Part shown: positions 42,741-51,386 of the stretch, in pieces
Layout: every line of letters begins with the position of its first letter
How positions within the stretch are numbered: position 1 is the stretch's first letter
DNA from: Verrucomicrobiota bacterium
GTDB lineage: Bacteria > Verrucomicrobiota > Verrucomicrobiae > Limisphaerales > UBA11358
Direction of reading: 5' to 3'
Assembly (NCBI GenBank): GCA_014860005.1
Contig: JACZKP010000145.1
Location: 1-55,106, forward strand
DNA: 55,106 bases
Position numbers and translations under genes: made by a program
The notes under the pieces: model-generated
Database searches by the model: none
The model's input: only the letters and a program-made list of their open reading frames with translations
Told to the model about the DNA's origin: nothing

Positions 42741-42756
42741 AGGTGTCGCGTGTCAA
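42728..42756 (-). promoter_or_regulatory. sigma-70 promoter of the GntR/ABC operon
   Basis: Read on the minus strand: TTGACA (42756-42751), a 17-base spacer, TAGTGT (42733-42728). The -35 is a perfect consensus. The transcript would start near 42721. Confidence 0.65.
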
Positions 42757-42782
42757 CGCTTTATTTTGCGGCGGCGAAAACC

Positions 42783-42853
42783 GTAGTCGCCGACGTGAGG
42801 CAGCGGAGCACCCTGCGCCGCGGGATAGTCCGTACCATCACGTCGCGGCTGCC
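42783..42853. repeat. dispersed repeat, family B
   Basis: GTAGTCGCCGACGTGAGGCA at 42783 and ATCACGTCGCGGCTGCC ending at 42853 form an imperfect inverted pair. The core GCCGACGTGAGG is shared with copies at 28327 and 48781. It lies between the GntR operon promoter and the CNNM gene. Confidence 0.6.
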
Positions 42854-42932
42854 AACTGGAGTTAACTGGCGAGTTGACACTTCTCGCGACCATCCTGTGG
42901 AGGGAATATCTGTCCGGCGGCGCTGGCGCGAC

Positions 42933-44249
42933 TCAAGGTGTCTCCCGAGTTTGATTCAGCGGCATCAACAGCACCTTGTCCACGCGATGACCATCCATGT
43001 CAATGATCTCCACGTTGTAGCCGTGGAGCGGAAAGATTTCGCCCTCATGCGGCAAGTGTCCAAGGTGCTTCATGATGAAGCCGGCAAATGTCTGATAATC
43101 CCGCTGGAGTTTCGGGTGCAGCTTGAAGCCTGGCACCAGGCGCTCGAACTCGTCGGCATCCAACATTCCGTCCACCAGCCATGAACCGTCATCGCGTCGC
43201 TTCGCGGTGGGCTTGAGCCGCTCGGATTCGCTGGGCAACTCGCCAATGATTGCTTCCATGATGTCGTGCAGCGACACCAAGCCGCTGATGCCGCCGAATT
43301 CATCCGCCACCAGGGCGACAAATTTTCCCGTCTGCTTGAATTTTTCCAACAACACATTGGCCGTGAGCGACGCCGGAACAATCAGCGGCGCAGTCATTAA
43401 ATCACGGATGCGCGGTGGAATGCCGGCCGCCAGATTCGCGTAAATGGCTTTCACCGTCACGACGCCGATGACCTGGTCGCGCGTGCCCTCGTAAACCGGA
43501 AACGTCGTGTGCCCGCTCACCACGATCTTGTGCCAGATCGAATCGTGCGCGTCCGCGACGTTGATCCAGATGATCTTTCCGCGCGGCGTCATCAAATCGC
43601 GCACCGGCAGACGGTCCAGCGCCAATACCCCTTCCACCATCGCCGGTTCATGCGGCAGAAACACTCCCGCGCGCGTTCCCTCGCGCACCATCAGCTTCAC
43701 TTCCTCCTCGGTTACGCCCACCTCCGGTTCGGGTTTGAAGTGAAACAATTTCAACATGGTGTCGGTGGACCAACTCAGCAGTGCGATGAGAGGCGAAACC
43801 AGACTGGAGAGTTTCGTCATCGGCCCTGCCAGCAATCGGGCAATCCCTTCGGGAAAACTCAAGCCCAGCCGCTTGGGCACGAGTTCGCCGATGACGAGCG
43901 TGAAATATGTCAGCCCGATGACGACCAGCGCGAGCGCGACCTTGTCCGCGTGTGGCGCGAGCCAGTCGAACTGGCGCAGCGGTTCAGCCAGTTTCACGGA
44001 CAACGTGGCGCCGCTGAAAGCCGCGGCCAGAATCCCCACGAGCGTGATGCCGACCTGGATCGTCGAGAGAAACCGATTCGGCGACTCGGCCAGGGCCAGC
44101 GCGGCGCGCGCCCGGTTGTCACCCGCCTCCGCCATGCGCCGCAGCCGCGCCTTGCGGACGGACACCACCGCAATCTCCGTCATGGAAAAAACCCCGTTGG
44201 CGAGCAGCAGCAGAAAAATGATCGCCAGTTCCAGCGCAATCGAATTCAT
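42933..44249 (-). CDS. CNNM/CBS-domain membrane protein (hemolysin C / CorC-like family)
   Basis: 438 residues. The N-terminal CNNM transmembrane domain (LELAIIFLLLLANGVFSMTE, IAVVSVRKARLRRMAEAGDN, STIQVGITLVGILAAAFSGA, LVIGELVPKRLGLSFPE) is followed by a CBS pair (MVEGVLALDRLPVRDLMTPR, HTTFPVYEGTRDQVIGVV, DEFGGISGLVSLHDIMEAII) and a CorC_HlyC C-terminal domain (SWLVDGMLDADEFERLVPGF). Such proteins are linked to magnesium or cobalt efflux and are often misnamed hemolysins. ATG 44249 start. Confidence 0.92.
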   Translation of the reverse strand: MNSIALELAIIFLLLLANGVFSMTEIAVVSVRKARLRRMAEAGDNRARAALALAESPNRFLSTIQVGITLVGILAAAFSGATLSVKLAEPLRQFDWLAPHADKVALALVVIGLTYFTLVIGELVPKRLGLSFPEGIARLLAGPMTKLSSLVSPLIALLSWSTDTMLKLFHFKPEPEVGVTEEEVKLMVREGTRAGVFLPHEPAMVEGVLALDRLPVRDLMTPRGKIIWINVADAHDSIWHKIVVSGHTTFPVYEGTRDQVIGVVTVKAIYANLAAGIPPRIRDLMTAPLIVPASLTANVLLEKFKQTGKFVALVADEFGGISGLVSLHDIMEAIIGELPSESERLKPTAKRRDDGSWLVDGMLDADEFERLVPGFKLHPKLQRDYQTFAGFIMKHLGHLPHEGEIFPLHGYNVEIIDMDGHRVDKVLLMPLNQTRETP

Positions 44250-44313
44250 GCGGCGGAGTGTAGCTGGTTACCCAAAGAAACCCAAGCCGTTCAACAGCTG
44301 CCACCCACCAATG

Positions 44314-44446
44314 GTAGGACAGGCGTCGCGCCTGTCTCTGACTTCAAAACTCCGCCTTGAGGCGTGGAGTAATCGTGGAAGACAGCGAGAGCCGTTTGGT
44401 AAGGGAGGTTTCCCGGAGATGGAGACAGGCGCGACGCCTGTCCTAC
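44314..44446. repeat. REPIN-like element 1 (family A palindrome pair)
   Basis: A 25-base unit at 44314-44338 (core GACAGGCGTCGCGCCTGTC, itself a palindrome of GACAGGCG/CGCCTGTC) recurs as an exact reverse complement at 44422-44446, with 83 bases between. Paired inverted REP units with a spacer are the layout of REPINs. The same pair occurs at 46060-46203. The rest of the 44250-44674 gap shows no gene. Confidence 0.85.
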
Positions 44447-44674
44447 GCGTGTGGGTGCGGGTCGAAGCCGCCGCGGCTGCAACAAATCACGAAATAGAAC
44501 CTCGCCACAAGGCGCTTGCAACGTCTCGGCAAACGGCGTAAACAAGAATCATGCACCGGATGGCCGTGTATTCCATGCGACGCGGGTTCGTTGATGCCAC
44601 ATGAGGCCGACCTGAGTGCCGCGAATGATTTTCCAGCCAAGGCTTCTGTCTCGATCCACCAGCATCCGAGTCGT

Positions 44675-44878
44675 ATGATCATCCTCGCACTGCTGAGTTG
44701 GATGGAGACGCTGTTTTTTGTGTCCTTTGGCACCTTTCTGGCACTTGCTCTAACAAAACCCGCCTTAAAAAAACGCTCCAAACATCTTTCCCTCATCGCT
44801 TTGACACTTCAGTACGTTGCCCTTGCATGCATAGTTACGGTTTTCCTTTGCATACTCGTGAGTCTATTGCGTGAGTAA
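44675..44878 (+). CDS. small two-helix membrane protein, hypothetical
   Basis: 67 residues from ATG 44675 with two hydrophobic helices (IILALLSWMETLFFVSFGTF and LTLQYVALACIVTVFLCILV) split by a basic loop KPALKKRSKH. No family is recognised. The composition is unlike a chance frame in GC-rich DNA, but coding is not proven. It is convergent with the isomerase-like gene at 44915. Confidence 0.45.
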   Translation: MIILALLSWMETLFFVSFGTFLALALTKPALKKRSKHLSLIALTLQYVALACIVTVFLCILVSLLRE

Positions 44879-44914
44879 TAGCCGAACTCATCATGCATTT
44901 TTCCGCAACGCAGC

Positions 44915-45877
44915 CTACACCCCAAACGCCTTCTGCATCTGTTCGCGCACGACGGTTAGTCGTTTCACGTTGCCGCCTCCGACTTCCGCCGTCGCCCACC
45001 CGGCAAAGCCGATATCGTCCAGCGCCTTCCGCACCTGATCCCACGGCAGATCGTCCTCCTCGCTTGTGATGTCCACGAACTTGTTCTTCGCGCGGCTGAA
45101 GCCTTTCACGTCGAGCTTCACGCACCGGTGACCGAAAGTCCGCAGCCATTCTGCGGGCTGGCCATATTTCCAGTGATTGCCGAGGTCGTAATACATGCCA
45201 ATCCACGGACTGTTGAAACTGTCCACAAATTTCACAAAGCGTTCCGCCCCTTGATCGGCCCCCTGGTTGTGCTCATACATCATCTGGTTCCAGACGTTCT
45301 CAATGAGAATGTGCTGGCCCAGTGATGCGGCCAGTGGAATGCACTTTTTCATCTCCGTGCGGCAACGTTCCTCAATCTCCGCCGCCGGGCCGTCGTCGCC
45401 CTTGCCCACCACGATCAAGACGCCGCTGCCGCCCGCCGCCTGCGAGACGCGCAGGCAATGTTCCAGGTTGGCGCGGGCTTTGGCGCGCACTTCCTCCTTC
45501 GGATCCGTGAGCCGCTCGCTCCAGTGCGCATGATTGATGGCGTTGTGGACGAACACGCCGGACTCGCGCACCGCGTCGCGCGCCTGCAGAGGCGTGAAAT
45601 TGCCCGCCTCGTCAAAGTCTACGCCATCGAAGCCGGCCTCTCCCGCCATGCGGAGGCGCTCGGCGATGGTCAGTTTCCGGCCCTCAGCTTCCTTGGCGAT
45701 CATGCCGAGCTTGCACGAAAGCAGAATCTTCTTGCCGGTCGGCGGCAGCACCAGACCGGCGGCTGTGGTTTTGGATTCTTCCGCCGCCAGCAATGGCAAC
45801 GTGGTCAGCGCGGCAGCCGTCGTGGCGGCGCCCGTCAGAAAATTCCGACGGTTAAGAACAGACTTTGATGTTTTCAT
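44915..45877 (-). CDS. Tat-exported sugar phosphate isomerase/epimerase-like TIM barrel
   Basis: 320 residues. A twin-arginine signal (VLNRRNFLTGAATTAAALTT) precedes an AP-endonuclease-2-type TIM barrel: TIAERLRMAGEAGFDGVDFD, ESGVFVHNAINHAHWS, LRVSQAAGGSGVLIVVGKG, HILIENVWNQMMYEH, SPWIGMYYDLGNHWKYGQPA, CVKLDVKGFSRAKNK and GWATAEVGGGNVKRL. The Glu (ILIENVW), Asp (YYDLGNH) and final Glu (TAEV) are placed as metal ligands of the xylose-isomerase-like family. The substrate is unknown. ATG 45877 begins the Tat signal. It fits with the other Tat-exported sugar enzymes in this window. Confidence 0.86.
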   Translation of the reverse strand: MKTSKSVLNRRNFLTGAATTAAALTTLPLLAAEESKTTAAGLVLPPTGKKILLSCKLGMIAKEAEGRKLTIAERLRMAGEAGFDGVDFDEAGNFTPLQARDAVRESGVFVHNAINHAHWSERLTDPKEEVRAKARANLEHCLRVSQAAGGSGVLIVVGKGDDGPAAEIEERCRTEMKKCIPLAASLGQHILIENVWNQMMYEHNQGADQGAERFVKFVDSFNSPWIGMYYDLGNHWKYGQPAEWLRTFGHRCVKLDVKGFSRAKNKFVDITSEEDDLPWDQVRKALDDIGFAGWATAEVGGGNVKRLTVVREQMQKAFGV

Positions 45878-46059
45878 AACAGACTCCGAATACACGTTTC
45901 ACACTACGCCGCCAGCGGGGTGCGAGGAAAGCCCGAAGTTGTCCGACGACTGACGCATCATGAAATGATGCGGTCAGTGCAGTGATGATTATGACCCGAC
46001 TTTTGCCGCGACTATCCTTTGGAACCTATGAAACACGGATCACCGGCTGGGGCTTGAGC

Positions 46060-46203
46060 GTAGGACAGGCGTCGCGCCTGTCTCCATCATCCTGCCAACG
46101 GCGCACCCACCGGTTGCCAGCGTTAGCCTATCGCCCGGTCGAAGAAGCCATGCCACTCAAACGGGTGATTTGAGGTTTGAGACAGGCGCGACGCCTGTCC
46201 TAC
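46060..46203. repeat. REPIN-like element 2 (family A palindrome pair)
   Basis: The same 25-base unit as at 44314 lies at 46060-46084, and its reverse complement at 46179-46203, with 94 bases between. The right unit overlaps the last three bases of the FtsX-like permease gene and provides its TAG stop. The gap 45878-46199 has no other feature that I can see. Confidence 0.85.
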
Positions 46204-48752
46204 CCCTCCGCGCGCAACACTTCGAGCGGCGGGCGATTCAGCACTCCTCGGCTGGCCAGCAGGCCGACACTGATCGCCAAAACGGAGTTCACCACAATGG
46301 CGAACCCCAGATGCGCCCACGGCACAGCGAACCCAATTTTGAACATGAATGTCGTCAGCGACCATTGCGCGGCGATGGCCAGCGCGATGCCCGTAAGGCT
46401 CGCCAGCAATCCCAACAGAAGAAACTCGATGACCTGGATTTTTATCAACTGAGCCGAGGAAGCGCCGAGTGTGCGGAGCAACACGACTTCGCGCAGGCGT
46501 TGAAACCGGCTGTTGAGCACGGCCGTCACGAGCAGGATCACCCCGGTGCAAACCGTCAGCAGCGCGATGAAGCGGATGCCGATGGAGATTTTCGACACGA
46601 TGCTTTCGATGACGCGGAGAATAAGCGTGAAGTCCACACTGGAGACGTTGGGAAATTCCTTGACCACGGCGCGTTGCATCGCCGCGGATTGCTGGCTGTC
46701 TTTGACGCGCGTGGTGACGATGGAGAACCCGGGCGCTTCCTCCAGCACGCCCGCCGGAAACACGACGAAGAAATTGGCCTGCACGCGCCGCCACTCGACT
46801 TTGCGCACGCTTGCCAGCCGCGTCTTGATGGGGATGCCCTGCACATCGAACACGACTTCATCGCCGAGCGAGAGCTCGAGGTCGCGGACGATGCTTTCTT
46901 CAATGGAAACCGGAATTCGCTCCTCGTCCGCGGAAGCCTTTCCAATCCATTCACCGGCGATCAGTCGTTCTGCGTCGGTCAACTCGGAGCGATACGTGGA
47001 GCGATATTCGCGGCGCAACACCCAGTTTCTCCCGCGAAAGTCGCGCAGCAACTCTTGCGTGGGCCGGCCTTTGACGGATTGAATCCGCATCGTCACCATC
47101 GGCGAAACGTCGAGTACGGGGAGATTTTGTTCCTTGAGAATGTTCAGCACGCCGTCGCGTTGGTCGGCTTGAATGTCGAACAGCACGGCGTTGGGCTTGT
47201 CACTCTGGTTTTCGGGAGTTAATTCGCGCACGAGCGAAAATTGCACGAGGTAAAGCGTCAGCATCAGAAACGTGCCGAGGCCCAGCGACACCATGAGCAG
47301 CAGCGTGCGATTGTTCGGGCGATGCAAACTGGCCAAGCCTTGACGCCACACAAACGGCAGACCGGCCCAGTTCATCCGCCGCACGCTCCAGACAATGCTG
47401 CGCGCGACGAGAAACAGCACCAGCAACGCGCCCGCCAGTCCGCCGGCGAAGCCCAAACCGTGCCGCCACTGCTCGGTCTGGGAAAGGGAAAACCACACCA
47501 CGCCCGCCACGATGGCGAGATACACCACATACAACCACGGATCGCGCGTTGGCCCGTGACCAAGGTCACGCCGGAAAACGGCCAGCGGCGAGACCGTTCG
47601 CACGCGCAGCAGCGGCAGCAGTGCGAACAACATGCAGATAACGAACCCGGCCGCCGCCGCACGCAGCACCGCCGCCGCGTCCACAGAGAATTTTACTTCC
47701 ACCGGGATCAAGTTTGCGAAAATCCACGGTAATGTTTGTTGCAACGCCACGCCCAGAGCGGTGCCCGCGATGACCCCTGCCAGTCCCAGCGTCGCGCCTT
47801 GAATCAGATAAACAATAAACGCCTGTCGCGCCGTCGCACCGAGACAACGCAACATCGCGACCGAGTCCAGCCGTTGCCGAATGTGAACCTGAATGGCGCT
47901 CGCAATTCCGATCGCTCCGAGCAACAACGCCACGAACCCCCCAAGGTTCAGAAAGCGATAGAGATTTCGCAGCGATTGGCCAAGGTCTTCCTTGCGTTCC
48001 TCGACGGTGTCAATGCGCAGGCGCAGCTCGTTTCGCTTGCTCTCGACGTTGCGAATCGCGGCTTCCGCTTCGGCATCAGAGTCGAAGGCAAAATACCGGC
48101 GATAGCGGGCGAGACTGGATTCGCCGATCAAGCCTGTGGCGTCCAGCATGTCCATGCGCAGATAGACGCGCGGCGCGAGACTGGAGAAGAATTCATTGTC
48201 GCCGGGCACCTTCACCAGCGCGCCGACTATGGGCAGCGTGAGTTTGCCCACTTTGAGTTCGTCGCCCACGCTCACGCCGAATTGCAGCAGCAGGGTTTCC
48301 TCAATCACCGCGCCCTCGCCGCGCAAAAAACGTTGCCAGGCTTCCGGTGGATTCGTTTCCGCTTCGCCGTAATAAGGAAAGTCGCCCGCCAACGCGCCGA
48401 CTTGCGCGAGCCGCGTGCCTTCGGTCTTCGGAAAATAAACCATCGAGGAAAACAACACTTGCTCGGATGAGACGCCGCCGATGGTGTCGAGAAATTTCTT
48501 TTGCTCGTCGGTCAGTTCGTCGCGCGACTGGACCATCAGATCGGCGCCAAGCAATGCCTTGGTTTGTTCCTCGGCGGCCTGTTCAAGATTTCGCCCGAAC
48601 GAACCGATGGCAACCATCGCCGCGATGCCAAGCACGATGGACATCGAGAACAACAGCAGTTTGGCGCGACTGCGCCGGCTGTCGCGCCACGCCATGCGGA
48701 AGAACCATCTGGCCACCGGCCCGCGAATGGAATTGGAATCAGACGTCATCAT
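46200..48752 (-). CDS. FtsX-like ABC transporter permease (YbbP type)
   Basis: 850 residues with two FtsX domains. TM1 (AKLLLFSMSIVLGIAAMVAI) is followed by a MacB-type periplasmic region, three helices (LNLGGFVALLLGAIGIASAI, ALPLLRV region), two central helices (LYVVYLAIVAGVVWFSLS; GFAGGLAGALLVLFLVARSI), a second periplasmic region, and three final helices with LREVVLLRTLGASSAQL. It ends LNRPPLEVLRAEG, the usual 'LR.E' end. This 10-helix layout with a partner LolD-like ATPase is that of YbbA-YbbP. The stop codon is supplied by a REP unit. ATG 48752 or 48749 start. Confidence 0.9.
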   Translation of the reverse strand: MMTSDSNSIRGPVARWFFRMAWRDSRRSRAKLLLFSMSIVLGIAAMVAIGSFGRNLEQAAEEQTKALLGADLMVQSRDELTDEQKKFLDTIGGVSSEQVLFSSMVYFPKTEGTRLAQVGALAGDFPYYGEAETNPPEAWQRFLRGEGAVIEETLLLQFGVSVGDELKVGKLTLPIVGALVKVPGDNEFFSSLAPRVYLRMDMLDATGLIGESSLARYRRYFAFDSDAEAEAAIRNVESKRNELRLRIDTVEERKEDLGQSLRNLYRFLNLGGFVALLLGAIGIASAIQVHIRQRLDSVAMLRCLGATARQAFIVYLIQGATLGLAGVIAGTALGVALQQTLPWIFANLIPVEVKFSVDAAAVLRAAAAGFVICMLFALLPLLRVRTVSPLAVFRRDLGHGPTRDPWLYVVYLAIVAGVVWFSLSQTEQWRHGLGFAGGLAGALLVLFLVARSIVWSVRRMNWAGLPFVWRQGLASLHRPNNRTLLLMVSLGLGTFLMLTLYLVQFSLVRELTPENQSDKPNAVLFDIQADQRDGVLNILKEQNLPVLDVSPMVTMRIQSVKGRPTQELLRDFRGRNWVLRREYRSTYRSELTDAERLIAGEWIGKASADEERIPVSIEESIVRDLELSLGDEVVFDVQGIPIKTRLASVRKVEWRRVQANFFVVFPAGVLEEAPGFSIVTTRVKDSQQSAAMQRAVVKEFPNVSSVDFTLILRVIESIVSKISIGIRFIALLTVCTGVILLVTAVLNSRFQRLREVVLLRTLGASSAQLIKIQVIEFLLLGLLASLTGIALAIAAQWSLTTFMFKIGFAVPWAHLGFAIVVNSVLAISVGLLASRGVLNRPPLEVLRAEG

Positions 48753-48780
48753 TTACGGTACGGTTTAGGCAAACCGTCTT

Positions 48781-48859
48781 CTTGTAGCAGCCGACGTGAG
48801 GAGGCTCTGAATTCTCTTGCTGAAAACAGAATGAGCCTCCTTACGTCGGCTGCTACAAG
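48781..48859. repeat. dispersed inverted repeat, family B
   Basis: Two 27-base arms (48781-48807 and 48833-48859) are inverted copies with one mismatch around a 25-base spacer. The arm begins CTTGTAGCAGCCGACGTGAG and ends GAGGCTC. The element lies between the ATPase and permease genes of the same ABC transporter. It shares its core with copies at 28327 and 42783. Confidence 0.85.
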
Positions 48860-48892
48860 GTTTATGGAAAGATTCGGTCGCATGGTTCGCGT

Positions 48893-49600
48893 TTAGACGG
48901 ATGCAGTTTCCTTTACCACGCGACCGCCTTTGAGGCGCAACACGCGCTGCGTGCGGGCGGCCAACTCAAGATTGTGCGTCACGAGCACGAGCGTGGTGTC
49001 CAGTTCGTCGTTCATCTCAAAGATCAATTCAACGACCGTAGCGGCGGTTTCCGCGTCGAGATTGCCGGTCGGTTCATCGGCAAAGAGGATGTGCGGACGA
49101 TTGATGATCGCGCGGGCCAGTGCCACGCGTTGTTGTTCGCCGCCGCTCAATTGCGTTGGGTAATGACCGAGGCGGTCGCCCAGGCCAACGCGAGCCAACA
49201 GTTTTTCCGCCCGGTCGGTGGCTTGATTGTCGCCGCGCAACTCGACCGGAATCATCACATTTTCCAGCGCGGTGAGATTGGGCAGGAGTTGGAAATTCTG
49301 GAACACAAACCCGACATGCTCGTTCCGCACCTGGGCGCGTTGGTCTTCGTTGAGGTTGTTCAGATTGACACCGTTGATGATGACCGAACCGCGCGAAGGC
49401 AAATCCAGTCCGGCGCACAACCCGAGCAAGGTCGTCTTGCCACTGCCGGACGGGCCGACGATGGCGCAAGTCTGGCGGCGGCCGAGGTGAAAGCTCACAT
49501 CGTCCAGAACCGTCAGCGCCCGCCCAGCGCTGGTGTAGGTGCGCGAAAGACTCTGCACTTCGAGAATCTTGCCTGAACTGGTTCCGGTCACTTGTTTCAT
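48893..49600 (-). CDS. ABC transporter ATP-binding protein (LolD/YbbA type)
   Basis: 235 residues: Walker A CAIVGPSGSGKTTLLGLCAG, Q loop VGFVFQNFQLLPNLTALENV, signature QLSGGEQQRVALARA, Walker B ILFADEPTGNLDAETA and switch His LVTHNLELA. This is the MacB/LolD subclass that pairs with FtsX-like permeases; the partner is the next gene at 46200-48752. It is divergent from the TesA-like gene, the same arrangement as tesA/ybbA-ybbP in E. coli. ATG 49600 start. Confidence 0.93.
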   Translation of the reverse strand: MKQVTGTSSGKILEVQSLSRTYTSAGRALTVLDDVSFHLGRRQTCAIVGPSGSGKTTLLGLCAGLDLPSRGSVIINGVNLNNLNEDQRAQVRNEHVGFVFQNFQLLPNLTALENVMIPVELRGDNQATDRAEKLLARVGLGDRLGHYPTQLSGGEQQRVALARAIINRPHILFADEPTGNLDAETAATVVELIFEMNDELDTTLVLVTHNLELAARTQRVLRLKGGRVVKETASV

Positions 49601-49647
49601 GCACCAAATAGTTTGTCCACTTGAATGACTTGGTTAGTCGAACGCTT

Positions 49648-49694
49648 GCCCTCACCCTGACCCTCTCCCCCGGGGAGAGGGCCGGGGTGAGGGC
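49648..49694. repeat. GC-rich inverted repeat
   Basis: GCCCTCACCCTGACCCTCTC and its near reverse complement ending GGGGTGAGGGC form 23-base arms with two mismatches and almost no loop. Such CCCTCACCC..CTCTCCCC sequences recur in many GC-rich genomes. It sits in the divergent region between the ATPase and TesA-like genes. Confidence 0.7.
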
Positions 49695-49796
49695 CGGCGT
49701 CCTGCCATTCACCCACCAATCTCCACCCAAGACTTTATTCGTGCGCGGATGATGCTATACATACCCCGGACGGTCACGACGGAATACAGACGTTGA

Positions 49797-50486
49797 ATGA
49801 AAAATCACATTCATAAACTAGCGGGATTTGGCTTCGGAGCAAAAGTTCCCGGGGCAAGCTTTTGCGGTTTCCTGGCGTTGATGCTGATGCTGGGCGCGCC
49901 TTTCGCCCGGAGCGCAGAGGCCGAGCGCAAAACGATTGTCATCGTGGGCGACAGCATTGCCGCCGGGCATGGCGTGGATCCGGAGGAGGCCTTCCCGGGA
50001 TTGCTCCAACAGCGCATCAACGAAAAGAAACTCCCTTATGAGGTCGTGAATGCCGGGGTCAGCGGCGACACCACTGCTGGTGGTGTGCGGCGGATGCCCT
50101 GGCTCTTGCGCCGCAAAATGGACGTGCTCGTGCTGGAACTGGGCGGGAATGACGGTCTGCGCGGCATCACGCCGAAGGAAACCAAGGCCAACCTGGAAAA
50201 GATCGCTGATCTGGCAAGAGAGAGGAATCCCGGCGTCCAGATCATCATCGCCGGAATGCAGATGCCACAGAACATGGGCGAGGAATACACCCGGGAGTTC
50301 CGCGAAGTTTTCCCCGCGGTGGCCAGGGAAAAGAAAACAAAGCTGATTCCGTTTCTGCTCGAAGGCGTCGGCGGCAAGGCGGATTTAAATTTGCCCGATC
50401 GAATTCATCCCAACCCGGAAGGCCACAAGATCATTGCGGACACCGTATGGTCGGTACTTGAGCCATTGTTGACGGAGCGCAAATAG
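49797..50486 (+). CDS. secreted arylesterase / lysophospholipase TesA-like (SGNH)
   Basis: 229 residues. The signal segment (FCGFLALMLMLGAPFARSAE) is followed by the SGNH core: IVIVGDSIAAGHGVDPEEAF, VVNAGVSGDTTAGGVRRMPW, VLELGGNDGLRGITPKETKA and the final DRIHPNPEGHKIIADTVW with Asp and His. All four SGNH blocks are present. TesA hydrolyses acyl esters and thioesters in the periplasm. The divergent ABC gene pair (YbbA-YbbP-like) repeats the E. coli neighbourhood, which supports the call. Confidence 0.9.
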   Translation: MKNHIHKLAGFGFGAKVPGASFCGFLALMLMLGAPFARSAEAERKTIVIVGDSIAAGHGVDPEEAFPGLLQQRINEKKLPYEVVNAGVSGDTTAGGVRRMPWLLRRKMDVLVLELGGNDGLRGITPKETKANLEKIADLARERNPGVQIIIAGMQMPQNMGEEYTREFREVFPAVAREKKTKLIPFLLEGVGGKADLNLPDRIHPNPEGHKIIADTVWSVLEPLLTERK

Positions 50487-50582
50487 TGTTGAGCGACCTC
50501 TGAGGTCATTCAGGCGGGAAGTTCGGGTGAGTTGTTGACAACGCATTTCCCCCTCCTCAATGCTTCGCTCGATTCGACGCAG

Positions 50583-51341
50583 ATGAACAAGCTCCTGCAA
50601 ACCAACCCGCCAAACCCAGCCAGTCGCTCGTTTGCGCGCGATGCTTCACTAATGGGTTTTACCTTGATCGAATTATTGGTCGTGATCGCCATCATCGGAA
50701 TTCTCGCGGCGATGTTGCTGCCGGCACTCAGCAAAGCCAAGCAACGTGCGCAACGGACTTGCTGCATTTCGAATCTGCATCAGGTGGCCCTCGCAACCGC
50801 CATGTATCTCCAGGATAACGCCAACAAGATGCCGCATGTCCCGGATGCCGAGTTGCAGCTTACGCCGCCCGTGGACGCCGGCGGCAAGCGGTACAATTCG
50901 ATGGGATCCTTCATGCCACTCTTGCATCCGTATGCGCCGAACGTGCGCATCTGGCTTAGTCCGCCGGTGCCTGTCGCCGTGTCGAACCAGTGGCAGTCGC
51001 ATTTCCTTGGGCCATGGCGCAAAAATGGCACCAATGCTCCATCGCGCGGTTGGGCAAACTACATCAGCGACAAACTCGCGGAATTGAATCCCGCCGCCGC
51101 CCGTTATCTTCGGGGACGCACGCCGGAAAGTGTTGCCTTGGCAAGGAAAGCCAGCATCTCGGATGAGGAATGGATGATGAGTCCATTTTTCGAGAAACCA
51201 TGGTGGGCGGAGTTCAAGGATCAGTGGAGCGTTGGTTCGAGCATGCCGCCGGCGGGTGGTTGGTCCGCGCACCACGGCGGACGCAACCAACTTTACCTTG
51301 ATCTCCATGCGGCGTGGGTCCGCCGGAATATTGACAAGTGA
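50583..51341 (+). CDS. prepilin-type N-terminal cleavage/methylation domain protein
   Basis: 252 residues. The type IV pilin-like signal reads [20 protein letters not shown] followed by [17 protein letters not shown], cleaved before the Phe and N-methylated in known pseudopilins. The mature part has two early Cys ([11 protein letters not shown]), and ends with a [20 protein letters not shown] segment that resembles the 'HGG..N..F.DGHV' end of verrucomicrobial and planctomycetal pseudopilin-like proteins. ATG 50583 is chosen over TTG 50532. Its partner secretion genes are not in the window. Confidence 0.9.
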   Translation: MNKLLQTNPPNPASRSFARDASLMGFTLIELLVVIAIIGILAAMLLPALSKAKQRAQRTCCISNLHQVALATAMYLQDNANKMPHVPDAELQLTPPVDAGGKRYNSMGSFMPLLHPYAPNVRIWLSPPVPVAVSNQWQSHFLGPWRKNGTNAPSRGWANYISDKLAELNPAAARYLRGRTPESVALARKASISDEEWMMSPFFEKPWWAEFKDQWSVGSSMPPAGGWSAHHGGRNQLYLDLHAAWVRRNIDK

Positions 51342-51386
51342 GCCGCCGTCAGCGCGGAGCAATCCCACTATTGGAGTGGTCTGGGT

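Noticed and set aside
44314..46203. CRISPR array from the repeated 25-mers
   Set aside because: Only four copies, in alternating orientation with unequal long spacers and no cas genes; the layout is REPIN-like.
46170..47222. 350-codon plus-strand frame opposite the permease, starting in a REPIN
   Set aside because: Antisense to membrane helices; His/Gln/Arg-rich shadow product.
49648..49694. Intrinsic terminator
   Set aside because: The stem is strong but has no T run and lies in a divergent promoter region; it looks like a common dispersed GC-rich repeat.
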